Below the pieces are notes generated by a model. The model saw only the letters and a program-made list of their open reading frames with translations. It did not search any database and was not told the DNA's origin. Below are positions 59,101-64,000 of a DNA stretch of 64,000 nt, piece by piece; position 1 is the stretch's first letter, and each line of letters opens with the position of its first letter. A program made the translations under genes and the position numbers. The stretch covers positions 25,628,879 through 25,692,878 of the forward strand of contig NW_022145599.1 of assembly GCF_000002235.5 (NCBI RefSeq), given 5' to 3'. The DNA comes from Strongylocentrotus purpuratus (lineage: Eukaryota > Echinodermata > Echinoidea > Camarodonta > Strongylocentrotidae).

Positions 59101-60202
59101 GTATGATAACGTCTCTAGAATTTGTTATTACCAACAATTTTTGTTTCAAATGTGTAACCGTTGTGTAGGATGATAGTTTTAGTGAAGCACATTACTATCG
59201 ATTTAATTGTGATACTAATATTTATCCTACTGTCTGATTTCCCAGATAATCCTAACATTTGTATAACATATCTAGGGTCAGAAGGATGCTAACTGATGAG
59301 GCATGCCATCCTGCTATTCGCTCTCTTGTTTTAAGCCGTCTTGATGATGCGAATTCCCTCTTGATTAATATAAATGTTTCCGATATTGATAGACTTCAAC
59401 GAATCCAGAATCGTGCAGCCCGTATTTTTTCAAATGCAAGGAAATATGATCATCTGTCTCCCTTTTTAAAACAACTACACTGGTTAACTGTTCATAAAAT
59501 AATAATGTATAAAGTTTCACTATTTGTTTATAAATCCATGTATAACCTTATCCCATCCTATATTTCTAGTCTGTTTTGTCCCATCCAGCAATCAAGATAT
59601 TCATTACGTTCAAGGTCAGACCCCCTTCTTTTGCAAATCCCCCGCTTCAATTCGAAGAAGGGTCAACAAAATAATTTTTTTCTGGTCCCACTATTTGGAA
59701 TAGTCTCCCTATAAGCATTCGTTCCTGCACCTCAGTCGCATCATTTAAGAGAAATTTAAAAACTCATTTGTTTTCTTTGTAATTGTTATTTTTTAGAGTG
59801 TAGTGCACTTGGAGAGTATATTACTATTCTGTTTTTTATTTTTAAAATGTAAAGCGCCTTGAGCATGTTCATGTAAAGGTGCTATATAAATATTAATATG
59901 TATGTATGTATGTAAAAGATAAATACAGTTATCATCCGCTATTCATACTTGAGTGCATAGGCGCACTGTCTAGTAGCACATATTTCACGAAGTAGGGTAA
60001 CGTCATATTTGCTTTATTCAGAACTTGAACTTGAAACAACAACACATACACTCACAAATCATTTCCTTTTCATTCAACAAAATTGAAATGAGACGACATT
60101 ATAGCTTATGATAGATATCTCACCGGACACGAAGCAAACTGCTAGCACAAATCCAACAAATGCCCACAGAGGCAGATGTAAACCTTCAGTATGAGACGCC
60201 AT
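34844..60202 (-). CDS. Ig-domain transmembrane receptor with six tandem death-fold domains (12-exon model)
   Basis: Spliced model of 855 residues. Residues 1-26 are a signal peptide. A V-type Ig domain covers about 27-139 (Cys in LKCQFYG, Trp in VYWKN, DQGRYFC). A second Ig-like domain covers about 140-266 with several Asn-X-Ser/Thr sites. A transmembrane helix ([17 protein letters not shown]) lies at about 270-290 and is followed by KKYRRR, so the tail is cytoplasmic. Six death-fold modules follow at about 314-398, 399-491, 492-581, 604-689, 690-759 and 760-855. Exons are 60202-60124, 58710-58372, 56976-56596, 55938-55849, 52281-52231, 48612-48358, 47017-46739, 45834-45565, 43350-43285, 42767-42510, 42063-41854 and 35133-34844. 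Every intron is phase 1 with GT-AG ends and the frame is open throughout. Death folds bind other death folds to build signalling complexes, so a role in innate immune or cell-death signalling is inferred. The ligand is unknown. The 3' end is uncertain: the last exon also has a donor-like site and may continue. I do not recognise a named orthologue. Confidence 0.75.
34986..35336. other. Exon 12 upstream flank and intron start
   Basis: Beyond the exon 12 acceptor (35134-35135) the intron runs to higher coordinates with no other feature until the MITE at 35337. Confidence 0.3.
35337..36188. mobile_element. TA-flanked MITE, copy 1 (Tc1/mariner-like size of duplication)
   Basis: The inverted ends are GGGACTTTTAGATT and AATCTAAAAGTCCC, with TA on both sides. 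Inside is a LINE-tail-like segment (ATTGATATTTATATAGCGCC at about 35478-35497) and a foldback with CACTGCTATTATGTAAAAAT. Compared with copy 2 at 49372 it carries about 320 extra bp (35641-35965). No transposase. Both copies lie in introns of the receptor gene. Confidence 0.8.
36195..37316 (-). mobile_element. PIF/Harbinger deletion derivative 1
   Basis: The outer 650 bp (36195-36870, rich in CACGGT/ACGTTTTG words and ending TCGACGACACATTACTGCAT) are shared, in reverse complement, with 40715-41295. Inside, on the minus strand at 37316-37098, is a transposase segment: [46 protein letters not shown] and HAVGTLDGG, the last holding the first catalytic Asp. Just after LDGG the sequence jumps to the 3' part of the element, so the rest of the DDE domain is missing. 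Confidence 0.7.
37098..37316 (-). pseudogene. HARBI1-like transposase fragment
   Basis: About 73 codons of the middle of a PIF/Harbinger transposase ([34 protein letters not shown]). The N-terminal segment is missing here but a matching one is found at 40387-40470 on the other strand. The catalytic domain is deleted after the first Asp. Confidence 0.75.
37330..37755. other. No gene seen
   Basis: Non-coding DNA with a TATA-rich stretch. From about 37715 it carries CTAACAG/AGCGCTGTT palindromic words belonging to the next element. Confidence 0.3.
37925..38462. repeat. Polypyrimidine tandem repeat
   Basis: About eight units of 60-70 bp with the wording TTTGTTTCTTCCTTCCATCA, TCTTCTCTTATGTTATT and TTTATCATTC.ATCACTTTC. 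All three reading frames are open and hydrophobic because the unit lacks stops. These are not genes. Confidence 0.8.
38779..39325. mobile_element. PIF/Harbinger-like MITE, 47-bp perfect TIRs, TAA duplication
   Basis: The left end starts AGGCCCTTTTACACTTTCAC and continues to CCGGATC. The right end is its exact reverse complement for 47 bp. TAA flanks both sides (38776-38778 and 39326-39328). The GC-rich interior is full of CCGGTGT/ACACGG words and encodes nothing. Perfect long repeats suggest a young insertion. Confidence 0.85.
39425..39545. mobile_element. Fragment of the TA-flanked MITE (third copy)
   Basis: Shares the internal foldback of the copies at 35337 and 49372 (AATATACAGTTCCTCAG, GACAAAGGAAC, CACTGCTATTATGTAAAAAT and its reverse complement). 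The terminal repeats are absent. Confidence 0.65.
40066..40130 (-). repeat. LINE/SINE 3'-tail-like segment
   Basis: Plus-strand AATAATAATAATGGG, GTATAGCGCTCATG reads on the minus strand as GCGCTATAC followed by a short tandem tail, as at 33342-33395 and 59855-59918. Confidence 0.4.
40387..40470 (+). pseudogene. HARBI1-like transposase N-terminal fragment
   Basis: Twenty-eight codons, [20 protein letters not shown] followed by DTQFRSAL, match the segment that precedes the DDE domain in PIF/Harbinger transposases. Upstream codons resembling the basic leader lie in other frames. Dead fragment. Confidence 0.7.
41340..41735. repeat. (TAC)n / (CTA)n microsatellite
   Basis: Nearly 330 bp of TAC/TGC/TAT triplets (41408-41730). 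The poly-Thr, poly-Leu and poly-Val open frames are artefacts. Confidence 0.95.
41854..42063 (-). CDS. Receptor exon 11: death-fold domain 5 (short)
   Basis: 70 codons between TTTGCAG|AACGAA and GAAG|GTATAT, phase 1. Features: [33 protein letters not shown] with the core Trp, and [13 protein letters not shown]. It is shorter than the usual 80-90 residues because the N-terminal helix is trimmed. Confidence 0.8.
42510..42767 (-). CDS. Receptor exon 10: death-fold domain 4
   Basis: 86 codons between TTGATAG|ATCATG and ACTG|GTGAGC, phase 1. Features: [33 protein letters not shown] with the core Trp, and [14 protein letters not shown] as the last helix. Charged and probably fully cytoplasmic. Confidence 0.82.
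42768..43284. other. Intron, nothing recognised
   Basis: Intron between receptor exons 9 and 10, AT-rich, no repeats identified. Confidence 0.4.
43285..43350 (-). CDS. Receptor exon 9: short linker
   Basis: 22 codons between TTTAACAG|ATTTTTTC and TTTCG|GTATGT, phase 1, encoding [20 protein letters not shown]. It has no domain and separates death folds 3 and 4. Splice sites are good at both ends. Confidence 0.6.
43870..45490 (-). mobile_element. CR1/L2-like LINE fragment in receptor intron
   Basis: On the minus strand a decayed reverse transcriptase is readable in pieces. It has the same wording as the LINE at 7.3-10.9 kb: the FADDT box at about 44600, the GCC-rich GIRGV region near 44800 and NYRPIS near 45050. 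A C-terminal tail at 44143-43931 ([16 protein letters not shown]) is followed by a (CAT)n tract at 43975-43880. Many stops and frameshifts make it older than the 7.3-kb copy. It is in the same strand as the receptor, between exons 8 and 9. Confidence 0.7.
43880..43985. repeat. (GAT)n microsatellite
   Basis: GATGATGATG-type triplets, probably grown from the LINE's 3' tail. Confidence 0.8.
45565..45834 (-). CDS. Receptor exon 8: death-fold domain 3
   Basis: 90 codons between AATGCTAG|TTGCCG and CAGG|GTAATG, phase 1. Helical pattern: [30 protein letters not shown] and [10 protein letters not shown] with the Trp expected in helix 4-5. The donor is of moderate strength. A LINE fragment begins about 80 bp downstream in the next intron. 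Confidence 0.8.
45835..46640. other. Intron with a poly-G MITE scrap
   Basis: 46270-46350 has poly-G, then CCTCCCCTGG and GGGGTCGTCCCCC, like the hAT-like MITE interiors, without termini. The rest is unrecognised. Confidence 0.35.
46646..46665 (-). CDS. Possible alternative terminal exon after exon 7
   Basis: A good acceptor (GACTTTTCAG|ATGCAAG) at 46665 is in the right phase to follow exon 7. It would add DASNAG and then TGA, ending the receptor after two death folds. It is offered only as a candidate short-tail isoform. Transcripts would decide. Confidence 0.25.
46739..47017 (-). CDS. Receptor exon 7: death-fold domain 2
   Basis: 93 codons between ATACCAG|ATGAAA and TCTG|GTAAGA, phase 1. 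It has an N-terminal segment ([19 protein letters not shown]), then helices resembling the death-domain end: [15 protein letters not shown] and [15 protein letters not shown]. It is more divergent than domain 1, and death-fold membership is inferred from helix pattern and neighbours. Confidence 0.75.
47018..48357. other. Intron, nothing recognised
   Basis: A short GT-rich stretch lies near 47180-47270 and T homopolymers near 47940-47970. No coding or repeat family recognised. Confidence 0.35.
48358..48612 (-). CDS. Receptor exon 6: death domain 1
   Basis: 85 codons after CTTGCAG|GAAAAA. The sequence has the pattern of a death domain: [11 protein letters not shown], then [10 protein letters not shown], and the helix pair [17 protein letters not shown] and [15 protein letters not shown], with the core Trp in CGWK. 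The donor used (ATGG|GTAATT) is weak. Without splicing the frame ends four codons later (NYHQ, stop), which would give a receptor with a single death domain. Confidence 0.85.
48760..49010 (-). mobile_element. tRNA-derived SINE
   Basis: On the minus strand the head has AATAGCTCAGTGGTCTCATA (A box) and GGTTTGAAACC (B box). The body CAGTGCCC, AATAAGGCATTAATCCTCAT follows, and then an A-rich run. The anticodon arm and acceptor stem do not form a proper tRNA, so this is a SINE head and not a tRNA gene. Confidence 0.65.
49372..49911. mobile_element. TA-flanked MITE, copy 2
   Basis: Same element as 35337-36188: ends GGGACTTTTAGATT and AAGTCCC (right repeat slightly changed), TA flanks, LINE-tail segment (TTGATATTTATATAGTGCC) and a well-kept internal foldback (CTATTATGTAAAAATGTGTA and its complement). 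It lacks the 320-bp extra segment of copy 1. Confidence 0.8.
49916..51329 (+). mobile_element. Probable solo LTR (Ty3-like)
   Basis: Runs from TGTCACGTTCGAGGGC to GTCTCACACGACA, giving TGTC...GACA ends. It has no coding frame. The last 90 bp (AATTAAAGCACC then GTTTCATTTATCG) resemble an R/U5 region with a variant poly(A) signal. A CAAGATGGCGGC motif (YY1-like) lies at about 50356. No matching target duplication was found, so this may be another non-coding repeat. As a solo LTR it is an old remnant. Confidence 0.35.
51330..52230. other. No gene seen
   Basis: Intron DNA. 52054-52140 (GCAGGAGCGGTTCTAGAAG to ACGCGCCTCAGG) may be a degraded hAT-like MITE. Confidence 0.3.
52231..52281 (-). CDS. 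Receptor exon 5: short juxtamembrane linker
   Basis: A 17-codon exon between TTCAACAG|ACGGGA and AGAG|GTGATT, phase 1 at both ends, encoding [16 protein letters not shown]. It is called from its position, phase and splice signals only. Being very short and in-frame, it could be skipped or spurious. Confidence 0.5.
52702..53019. mobile_element. hAT-like MITE with exact 8-bp target duplication
   Basis: The ends are CAGACGCGTACGCAG and CTGTGTACGCGCCTG, with CGTGGGCT on both sides (52694-52701 and 53020-53027). The interior has GCAACGACTCAGCCAGCCGC (the family's conserved box) and several poly-G, poly-T and poly-C tracts. Confidence 0.88.
53028..53690. other. No gene seen
   Basis: Intron sequence without recognised features. 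Confidence 0.3.
53880..54112. repeat. Foldback repeat
   Basis: The left arm (CCAATTAAATATTG to GATTTCCTATAGGAACTCAG) and right arm (CTGAGTTCCTATAGGAAATC to CATATTCAATTGG) pair imperfectly over about 75 bp. The surroundings (AAGATGG, GACGTCATCAC / GATGTCAC) suggest a larger degraded palindromic element, 53690-54240. Confidence 0.65.
54275..54370. mobile_element. hAT-like MITE remnant
   Basis: GAAGCGTACGCGGATTTTT start, then AAAATTTCGCAACGACTAAGC and poly-G. The right end is missing. Confidence 0.45.
54371..55848. other. Intron, nothing recognised
   Basis: AT-rich intron sequence between receptor exons 4 and 5. Confidence 0.3.
55849..55938 (-). CDS. Receptor exon 4: transmembrane segment
   Basis: Thirty codons between CCACAG|CCTTGCC and GAAT|GTAAGT (an optimal donor), phase 1. 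They encode [19 protein letters not shown] then [10 protein letters not shown], a single helix followed by a positive stop-transfer cluster, placing the following exons in the cytoplasm. Confidence 0.85.
55977..56205 (-). mobile_element. LINE 3' UTR fragment
   Basis: Minus strand ends in a (TCAAA)n-type tail (plus-strand GATTTGATTTGATTTATTG at 55973-55991). The body resembles the 3' region of the LINE at 7262 (TTTATTTCTGC, then AT-rich, then GGC-rich). It lies just upstream of the exon 4 acceptor. Confidence 0.45.
56596..56976 (-). CDS. Receptor exon 3: second Ig-like domain
   Basis: 127 codons between GAAG|CTACACC and TTG|GTAAAA, phase 1 at both ends. The Ig-like features are [20 protein letters not shown] (first Cys) and [11 protein letters not shown] (second Cys). 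There is no Trp at the usual place, so it is a divergent C2-like domain. NESG, NCT and NIT are possible N-glycosylation sequences. The tail ([15 protein letters not shown]) is a membrane-proximal stalk. Confidence 0.8.
56977..58371. other. Intron between the two Ig exons
   Basis: Intron DNA. Its part 58100-58371 is duplicated in inverse at 28.47-29.27 kb. A minus-strand open frame at 57622-57897 with a hydrophobic stretch has no recognisable family and is not called. Confidence 0.35.
58372..58710 (-). CDS. Receptor exon 2: V-type Ig domain
   Basis: 113 codons between AG|GTATTGC and ATG|GTAGGT, phase 1 at both ends. It shows the canonical Ig cysteines (AVLKCQF and GRYFCRV), the core Trp (VYWKN) and the NVTIADQG turn. 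An extra Cys pair ([11 protein letters not shown]) could form a second disulfide. NDSS and NVT are possible glycosylation sites. An eroded inverted copy of its end lies at 28.3 kb. Confidence 0.88.
58735..58835. repeat. (CA)n microsatellite
   Basis: ACACAC/CGCACA-rich tract directly upstream of exon 2's acceptor region. It lengthens the apparent open frame of the Ig exon, which should not be taken as coding. Confidence 0.85.
59255..59920 (+). mobile_element. CR1-like LINE 3' fragment
   Basis: Plus-strand frame 59259-59714 encodes the C-terminal part of ORF2: [39 protein letters not shown] and [20 protein letters not shown]. The 3' UTR follows (AAAGCGCCTTGAGCATG, GTGCTATATAAATATTAA) and then an (ATGT)n tail at 59900-59918. 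It is 5'-truncated and opposite in strand to the receptor, inside its first intron. Its tail matches the LINE-tail segment inside the TA-flanked MITEs. Confidence 0.8.
59921..60123. other. Intron start after receptor exon 1
   Basis: Non-coding. Nothing recognised. Confidence 0.3.
60124..60202 (-). CDS. Receptor exon 1: signal peptide
   Basis: Starts at ATG (60200-60202) and encodes [18 protein letters not shown] then VLAVCFVS, a short polar start and a hydrophobic core with small residues before the likely cleavage site. It ends in a strong donor (CCG|GTGAGA), phase 1. The ATG context is AAGATGG. Confidence 0.8.
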
Positions 60203-60212
60203 CTTGATTAGT

Positions 60213-60264
60213 CACGTGGTAACATTTCAGTGAGCTGATGTCATGCCGAAGCAAATATTTGCAT
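60213..60264 (-). promoter_or_regulatory. Upstream elements of the receptor: E-box and octamer-like site
   Basis: CACGTG lies at 60213-60218, about 11 bp before the start codon, and ATGCAAAT (minus strand) at 60257-60264. They are perfect matches to an E-box and a POU-factor octamer, but short motifs occur by chance. No TATA box is evident. Confidence 0.25.
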
Positions 60265-60409
60265 ACATAATCGAGACAAATCTCGTGTCGATGTACCAAA
60301 GGTCTTGTGGGTGTAATTTATTAGGTTGCCAATTGATAACATACTGATAACTGTGTAAATATTTACATATTAAATCAACAATATGGTATCAAACAATAAA
60401 TCGATTCTT

Positions 60410-60930
60410 GTTCACTTGTCTAGGCATCTATAGCCCTCTTTCAGTTTCACTAAAGCCATTTTGTATTATCTTTGCAGGTTTCTTCGTATACCGGCCCTCA
60501 TCGATCGACCTAGAGTATTGTTGCACGTTTGTGTGGTTCATTCTACAGTGCACTTTAATTTGTCTTCCCATCAAACACACTTTCGTGCGTCATTATTTTA
60601 TTCAGGTTTACATTGATTGCAATATATAAACCTTTTATATAGTTCATATCGTTATTCCTGTTAACATTCATAGGTGATACACCTTTGTATTGAAGCCTGG
60701 CCAAATTCATCCCTTTTTACTGCTATTTCTTTCATCTAATTACTAACAATGATGTCTCAGACAGGATTTTCAAAGTCTCGATTTTGGTGTCCATGCCGAT
60801 TCTTGTGCTATATAAAGGTAACCCAAATTATCTCTCCTGGGCCCTGTAACATAGATATCGACTTACCATAAAACAAACCTATTGTATCTCCACTATTGCA
60901 GTAATTAATCGTATCTTGCCATGCCTTCCA
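60410..60930. repeat. Receptor upstream region duplicated in inverse at 26.9-27.5 kb
   Basis: Aligns by eye with the reverse complement of 26926-27464 over about 500 bp, with shared order of landmarks. It lies 210-730 bp before the receptor start codon, so it may hold promoter or 5' UTR sequence. Confidence 0.65.
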
Positions 60931-61169
60931 TCTATCCGTGGCATGAAAATAATTTTAAGTTGAAGATCATTCATTATAAAGTTACGATTAATAGGAAGAT
61001 ATCTTATTTTTATTTTACAGGGTCTTGGTCTCTTTTTTAAAACACCAGGCCTTGAAAGAGATGACAGTGCTTGATATTGTTTTTCAGTATTAAAATATCA
61101 TAATGTGAACGGAGTAGGAGGTATATTAACGCGTTTTTAAGACACTTAATTCCTAACCTATGTCATTTG

Positions 61170-61310
61170 TGTTTAGTAGCAGTAGTAGTAGTATGTAGTA
61201 ATATTAATACTATCAGTATTAGAAGTAGTAGTAGTAGAAGTACTAGTAGCAGAATAAGTAGCAGTACTACTATTACTACTACAACTACTAGCATGAAAAG
61301 TAGTAGAAGT
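61170..61310. repeat. (AGT)n microsatellite
   Basis: AGTAGTAGT and TACTAC triplets with interruptions. Ser-, Leu- and Val-rich open frames are artefacts. Confidence 0.85.
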
Positions 61311-61354
61311 AGACAAAATCTTCCTTGGATATCTTGTTTAAGTCTAATTTGTCC

Positions 61355-61750
61355 CGAAGTCCATACAAAACCTATAACACCGCCAGTGTATAATCCCGAT
61401 GAGATAGCCGCATGCATTCGAACCATATGACACCGTTGGTGTGTAAACCCATGGATATCGCCGCAGGCATACAAGTCTTATGAAAACTGGGGTGTAAAAG
61501 CCAGAGGACATTACAGGAATATAAACCCCAGGACACAGTCGGTGTATAAACCTCTGGGACACCGCTACATGCATAAAAACACTAGGATACCTTTGTAAAT
61601 GCAAGGACATTACAGATTTATATAGCATACAACACCTTTTCTTGAAAACCCAAGGACACCCAACAATTTTGAACACAAGACATCAGATTCTGTGTTGTAC
61701 TGTAAACCTAAAGACACCGCGGATATGCTAACCTTAAGGGCACCACACCA
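61355..61750. repeat. Minisatellite, ~30-bp unit
   Basis: About a dozen degenerate units around the wording GGACACCGC.GGTGTATAAACC. Copies near 61380, 61430, 61470, 61545 and 61555 are clearest. Non-coding. Confidence 0.6.
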
Positions 61751-62189
61751 TTGGGCAAGGCAGACGTATGGCTATCTTTCCAAACCGCTAGGTTATCGAA
61801 AGATAATGATGCAATGAGATTTATAAAAAAAACACAATCTGTATGCCTATTAATTTCCCGCCAACGGAGCCTGACATCTCGCCAAAATGTATATAATGTT
61901 TGTTAGGCTGCAAGCATTATCATGCACACCACAAATGCCAACTGAATCAACCAATCGCCGCTGAGACCACCGCAAGCCATTTGTACTACTCAATCCAGGT
62001 GAATCAATCATTACCACTTTGCAACGGTGCCCAGCCAAGGGGGGGGGGGGGGGGAGTGATTTTCGTAAAACGCCATGAAGACTAGAACACAGTCACGAAC
62101 CTATTTAACTATATTTGTGATACGGCAAGACATTTGTCAATGGTACGCAGTCAAAGAAACAAGTGTTGATAGCATTTCGGTTGCCAAAG

Positions 62190-62930
62190 AGGCATACTAG
62201 TAGACGAATCAGCGTCAAGAATATATCTGGGAACTATTATTTCCATTCGGTTTAAAGCACAAGCCACGTTCCAACGACGCACTGCAGAAGAGAGAAAAAA
62301 AAATGTTTTGTTTTGTTTTCTGACAGCTAAATTAAACAATGAGCGTACAGAAAAACGCCAGGAATTCATTATCTCCTATCGGGATTAAGCTAAAGTCACT
62401 TTTTTACGGGGCACAACCTGAGAAAAAAGTAGTTTGCATTTTGACAGCTTAAGAAACACAACGGCGAACCAATCAGCGTACGGAATACCGAAAGGAACTC
62501 TTATATCTCCAGTCGGGATGAAGCTAAAATCACTCTTGAACAGCACGTAGTATTTAAGAGAAAAGTGTTTTTCGCATTTTGGCAGCTAAACGAGCAGAAC
62601 AGCGAATCAAGTCGTTGTAAATAACACTTCAAGGAACGCACACAAACTCAAACGGGATAAGGCAAAACATATGATATGGCGCAAACATTGAAGGAGGAGA
62701 GCGTCATTCGCATTTGGTGTAGCAAAAGAAGGAAAATAGTGAACCAATCAGCGTAAAGAAAACGTCCAAGAACATCATGTCTAATCGGGATTAAGCAAAA
62801 CATATTTCAATAGTGGGCAGCGAAGGAGGAAAAAAAAGCGCATTTTGGCAGCTAAAGAAGCAAAATAGCGAACCAATCAGCGAACAGAAAACCGCCACGA
62901 ACTGATATATATCTTTTCGGCGGAAGCAAG
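62190..62930 (+). promoter_or_regulatory. Tandem CCAAT-bearing repeats upstream of the plus-strand gene
   Basis: Five to six units of about 130 bp share CGCATTTTGGCAGCTAAA.AAGCA, then GCGAACCAATCAGCG, ACAGAAAACCGCCA and ATCTC...CGGGATTAAGCTAAA. Intact CCAAT boxes lie at 62469, 62744 and 62873, with decayed ones near 62215 and 62604. The last unit ends about 120 bp before the start codon of the plus-strand gene. Confidence 0.6.
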
Positions 62931-62984
62931 TTTTGAAACCATACACAAGTCCAGGACAGAAGTGATCTTCGCATTCACATCACA

Positions 62985-62995
62985 TTTATATATTA
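62985..62995 (+). promoter_or_regulatory. TATA-like box
   Basis: TTTATATATTA lies about 55 bp before the ATG at 63046 and downstream of the CCAAT repeats, a suitable place for a core promoter with a short 5' UTR. Confidence 0.4.
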
Positions 62996-63045
62996 ACACC
63001 AGGTATTGCTATAGTTGATGTGGACCTAAACGAAGAACACTGAAA

Positions 63046-63100
63046 ATGCGTCTTCAGATGATATTTTATGTCTTTCTGTTTCACATTCTTCTACATCAAG
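63046..63100 (+). CDS. First exon of a second secreted or membrane protein gene (signal peptide)
   Basis: ATG opens MRLQMIFYVFLFHILLHQ and then a phase-1 donor (CATCAAG|GTAAGG). The peptide is short with a long hydrophobic run, fitting a signal sequence. The phase matches the receptor's exon 1, so the gene may be of the same Ig family, but no downstream exon lies within the last 900 bp. It is transcribed away from the minus-strand receptor, 2.8 kb apart. Confidence 0.6.
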
Positions 63101-63194
63101 GTAAGGGGACATTTGAAAACCATTGACGGCGATTTAATAACACTGTCACGATAATTTTTCTTTTTGTATCTCTTAATTTTCTTCGAACATGCCT

Positions 63195-63260
63195 TGTTTT
63201 CGTGTCTTTCTGTTTTAAATTACATTACTTCTACATGTAGGTAAGACAGCATTTTTGAAA
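63195..63260 (+). repeat. Decayed duplicate of the signal-peptide exon end
   Basis: TGTCTTTCTGTTTTAAATTA to CTTCTACATGTAGGTAAGAC repeats the wording of 63073-63110 (TGTCTTTCTGTTTCACATTC, CTTCTACATCAAGGTAAGGG). The donor is kept, but the start codon and most of the hydrophobic frame are not. Confidence 0.6.
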
Positions 63261-63499
63261 GGATAATTGATAATATCAAAAAAACAACCTTTTTTTTTAA
63301 AAACTCTTATCAACTTCAAAAGATCTTCAGTCACCTCACGATTAGCAATGTATTTATGTATTCATCAGTTTTTGAGGCAACACCTTTATCATACTCCTTT
63401 TCCCTCCCGAATTCCGATCTATTTCGTTTTGACAATTGGTAAAATTTTAAACGTAAGCCTTATCAATAAGGCACAGTGATCCTACGACAATCGAGGATC
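63261..63499. other. No gene seen
   Basis: First intron of the plus-strand gene. No exon recognised. Confidence 0.3.
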
Positions 63500-63775
63500 T
63501 GATTAGTCTTGTGATTAATAAAATGATTTCTAGATTCCTTGTAACAGGAAAAGCTAAATCGGCTAGGAATCGTAGAGACAGCAGACCCGTCTACGATTTG
63601 AGGCCTATTCGGTTTTAATTCTGATAATTTGTTGCACTAGGATTCCGGTCGTTCGTGTTTTTATCATCATTCATAAACTAAATCGGGAAAATGATGTTTG
63701 TTTAGATTTCCATGTTTAATGTTACTGGCATTTGTTCGGAAATCGGATCGCAGTCGGATCGTGTAGTGTGCGTAA
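63500..63775. mobile_element. Partial copy of the 31.3-kb PIF-like MITE
   Basis: Shares TGATTAATAAAAT, GAAAAGCTAAAT.GGCT, AAAATGATGTTT and the right-end wording GATCGTGTAGTGTGCG with 31440-31775. The left terminus is lost. Confidence 0.55.
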
Positions 63776-64000
63776 GTACTATGTTTCGGAAACCTGGGTC
63801 TGAACATATTTTACTGATAACTGTATTATTATTACCATGAGTTATGTTAGGATTGTAATCTATCAATAAAAGTCAAGTAACTGTAATAACTTTATAACAT
63901 GACTTTAGACGATCTCAGCAGAAATTTGAGAACAGAAAAGAGGAAGAAGTAGCTGAGGTTAAACTTTGATCTTGAGAGTAAACCTACATATAGCATGTGT
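63776..64000. other. No gene seen
   Basis: AT-rich end of the window. Confidence 0.3.

Overview
The window looks like a repeat-rich nuclear genome of a marine invertebrate, probably a deuterostome such as an echinoderm. The reasons are long introns, immunoglobulin and death-fold exons, CR1/L2-like LINEs, tRNA-derived SINEs, many hAT and PIF/Harbinger MITEs, and poly-G tracts inside those MITEs. No database search was possible, so species and family names are judgements from sequence alone.

The right half (34.8-60.2 kb, minus strand) holds the main host gene. It is a 12-exon model of a cell-surface receptor: signal peptide, V-type Ig domain, second Ig-like domain, one transmembrane helix, a short juxtamembrane exon, then six death-fold exons. 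All eleven introns are phase 1, and the spliced frame stays open for 855 codons. About 2.8 kb beyond its start, on the plus strand, a second gene begins (signal-peptide exon at 63.05 kb, phase-1 donor). It sits behind CCAAT-bearing tandem repeats, so two secreted or membrane proteins are arranged head to head. A decayed inverted copy of the receptor's upstream region, Ig exon and following intron lies at 26.9-29.3 kb.

The left half (0-34 kb) is almost wholly mobile DNA. Its backbone is one fossil integrase-OTU-F-box-like element (Ginger-like), now spread from 6.77 to 23.2 kb because later elements landed in it. These are a LINE with a satellite block inside it (7.26-15.85 kb), a 3.3-kb hAT-type element carrying a 113-bp satellite (16.2-19.5 kb, with an exact 8-bp target duplication), and a TIR element carrying a polypyrimidine minisatellite (20.2-22.1 kb). 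Just to the left is a complete-looking miniature LTR element (TRIM, 5.83-6.25 kb).

The receptor's introns are packed with repeats. These include two copies of a TA-flanked MITE, facing deletion derivatives of a PIF/Harbinger transposon (36.2-41.3 kb), several MITEs with intact TIRs and target duplications, LINE fragments, a probable solo LTR (49.9-51.3 kb), and simple repeats. Several unrelated inverted duplications link the window's left, middle and right parts.
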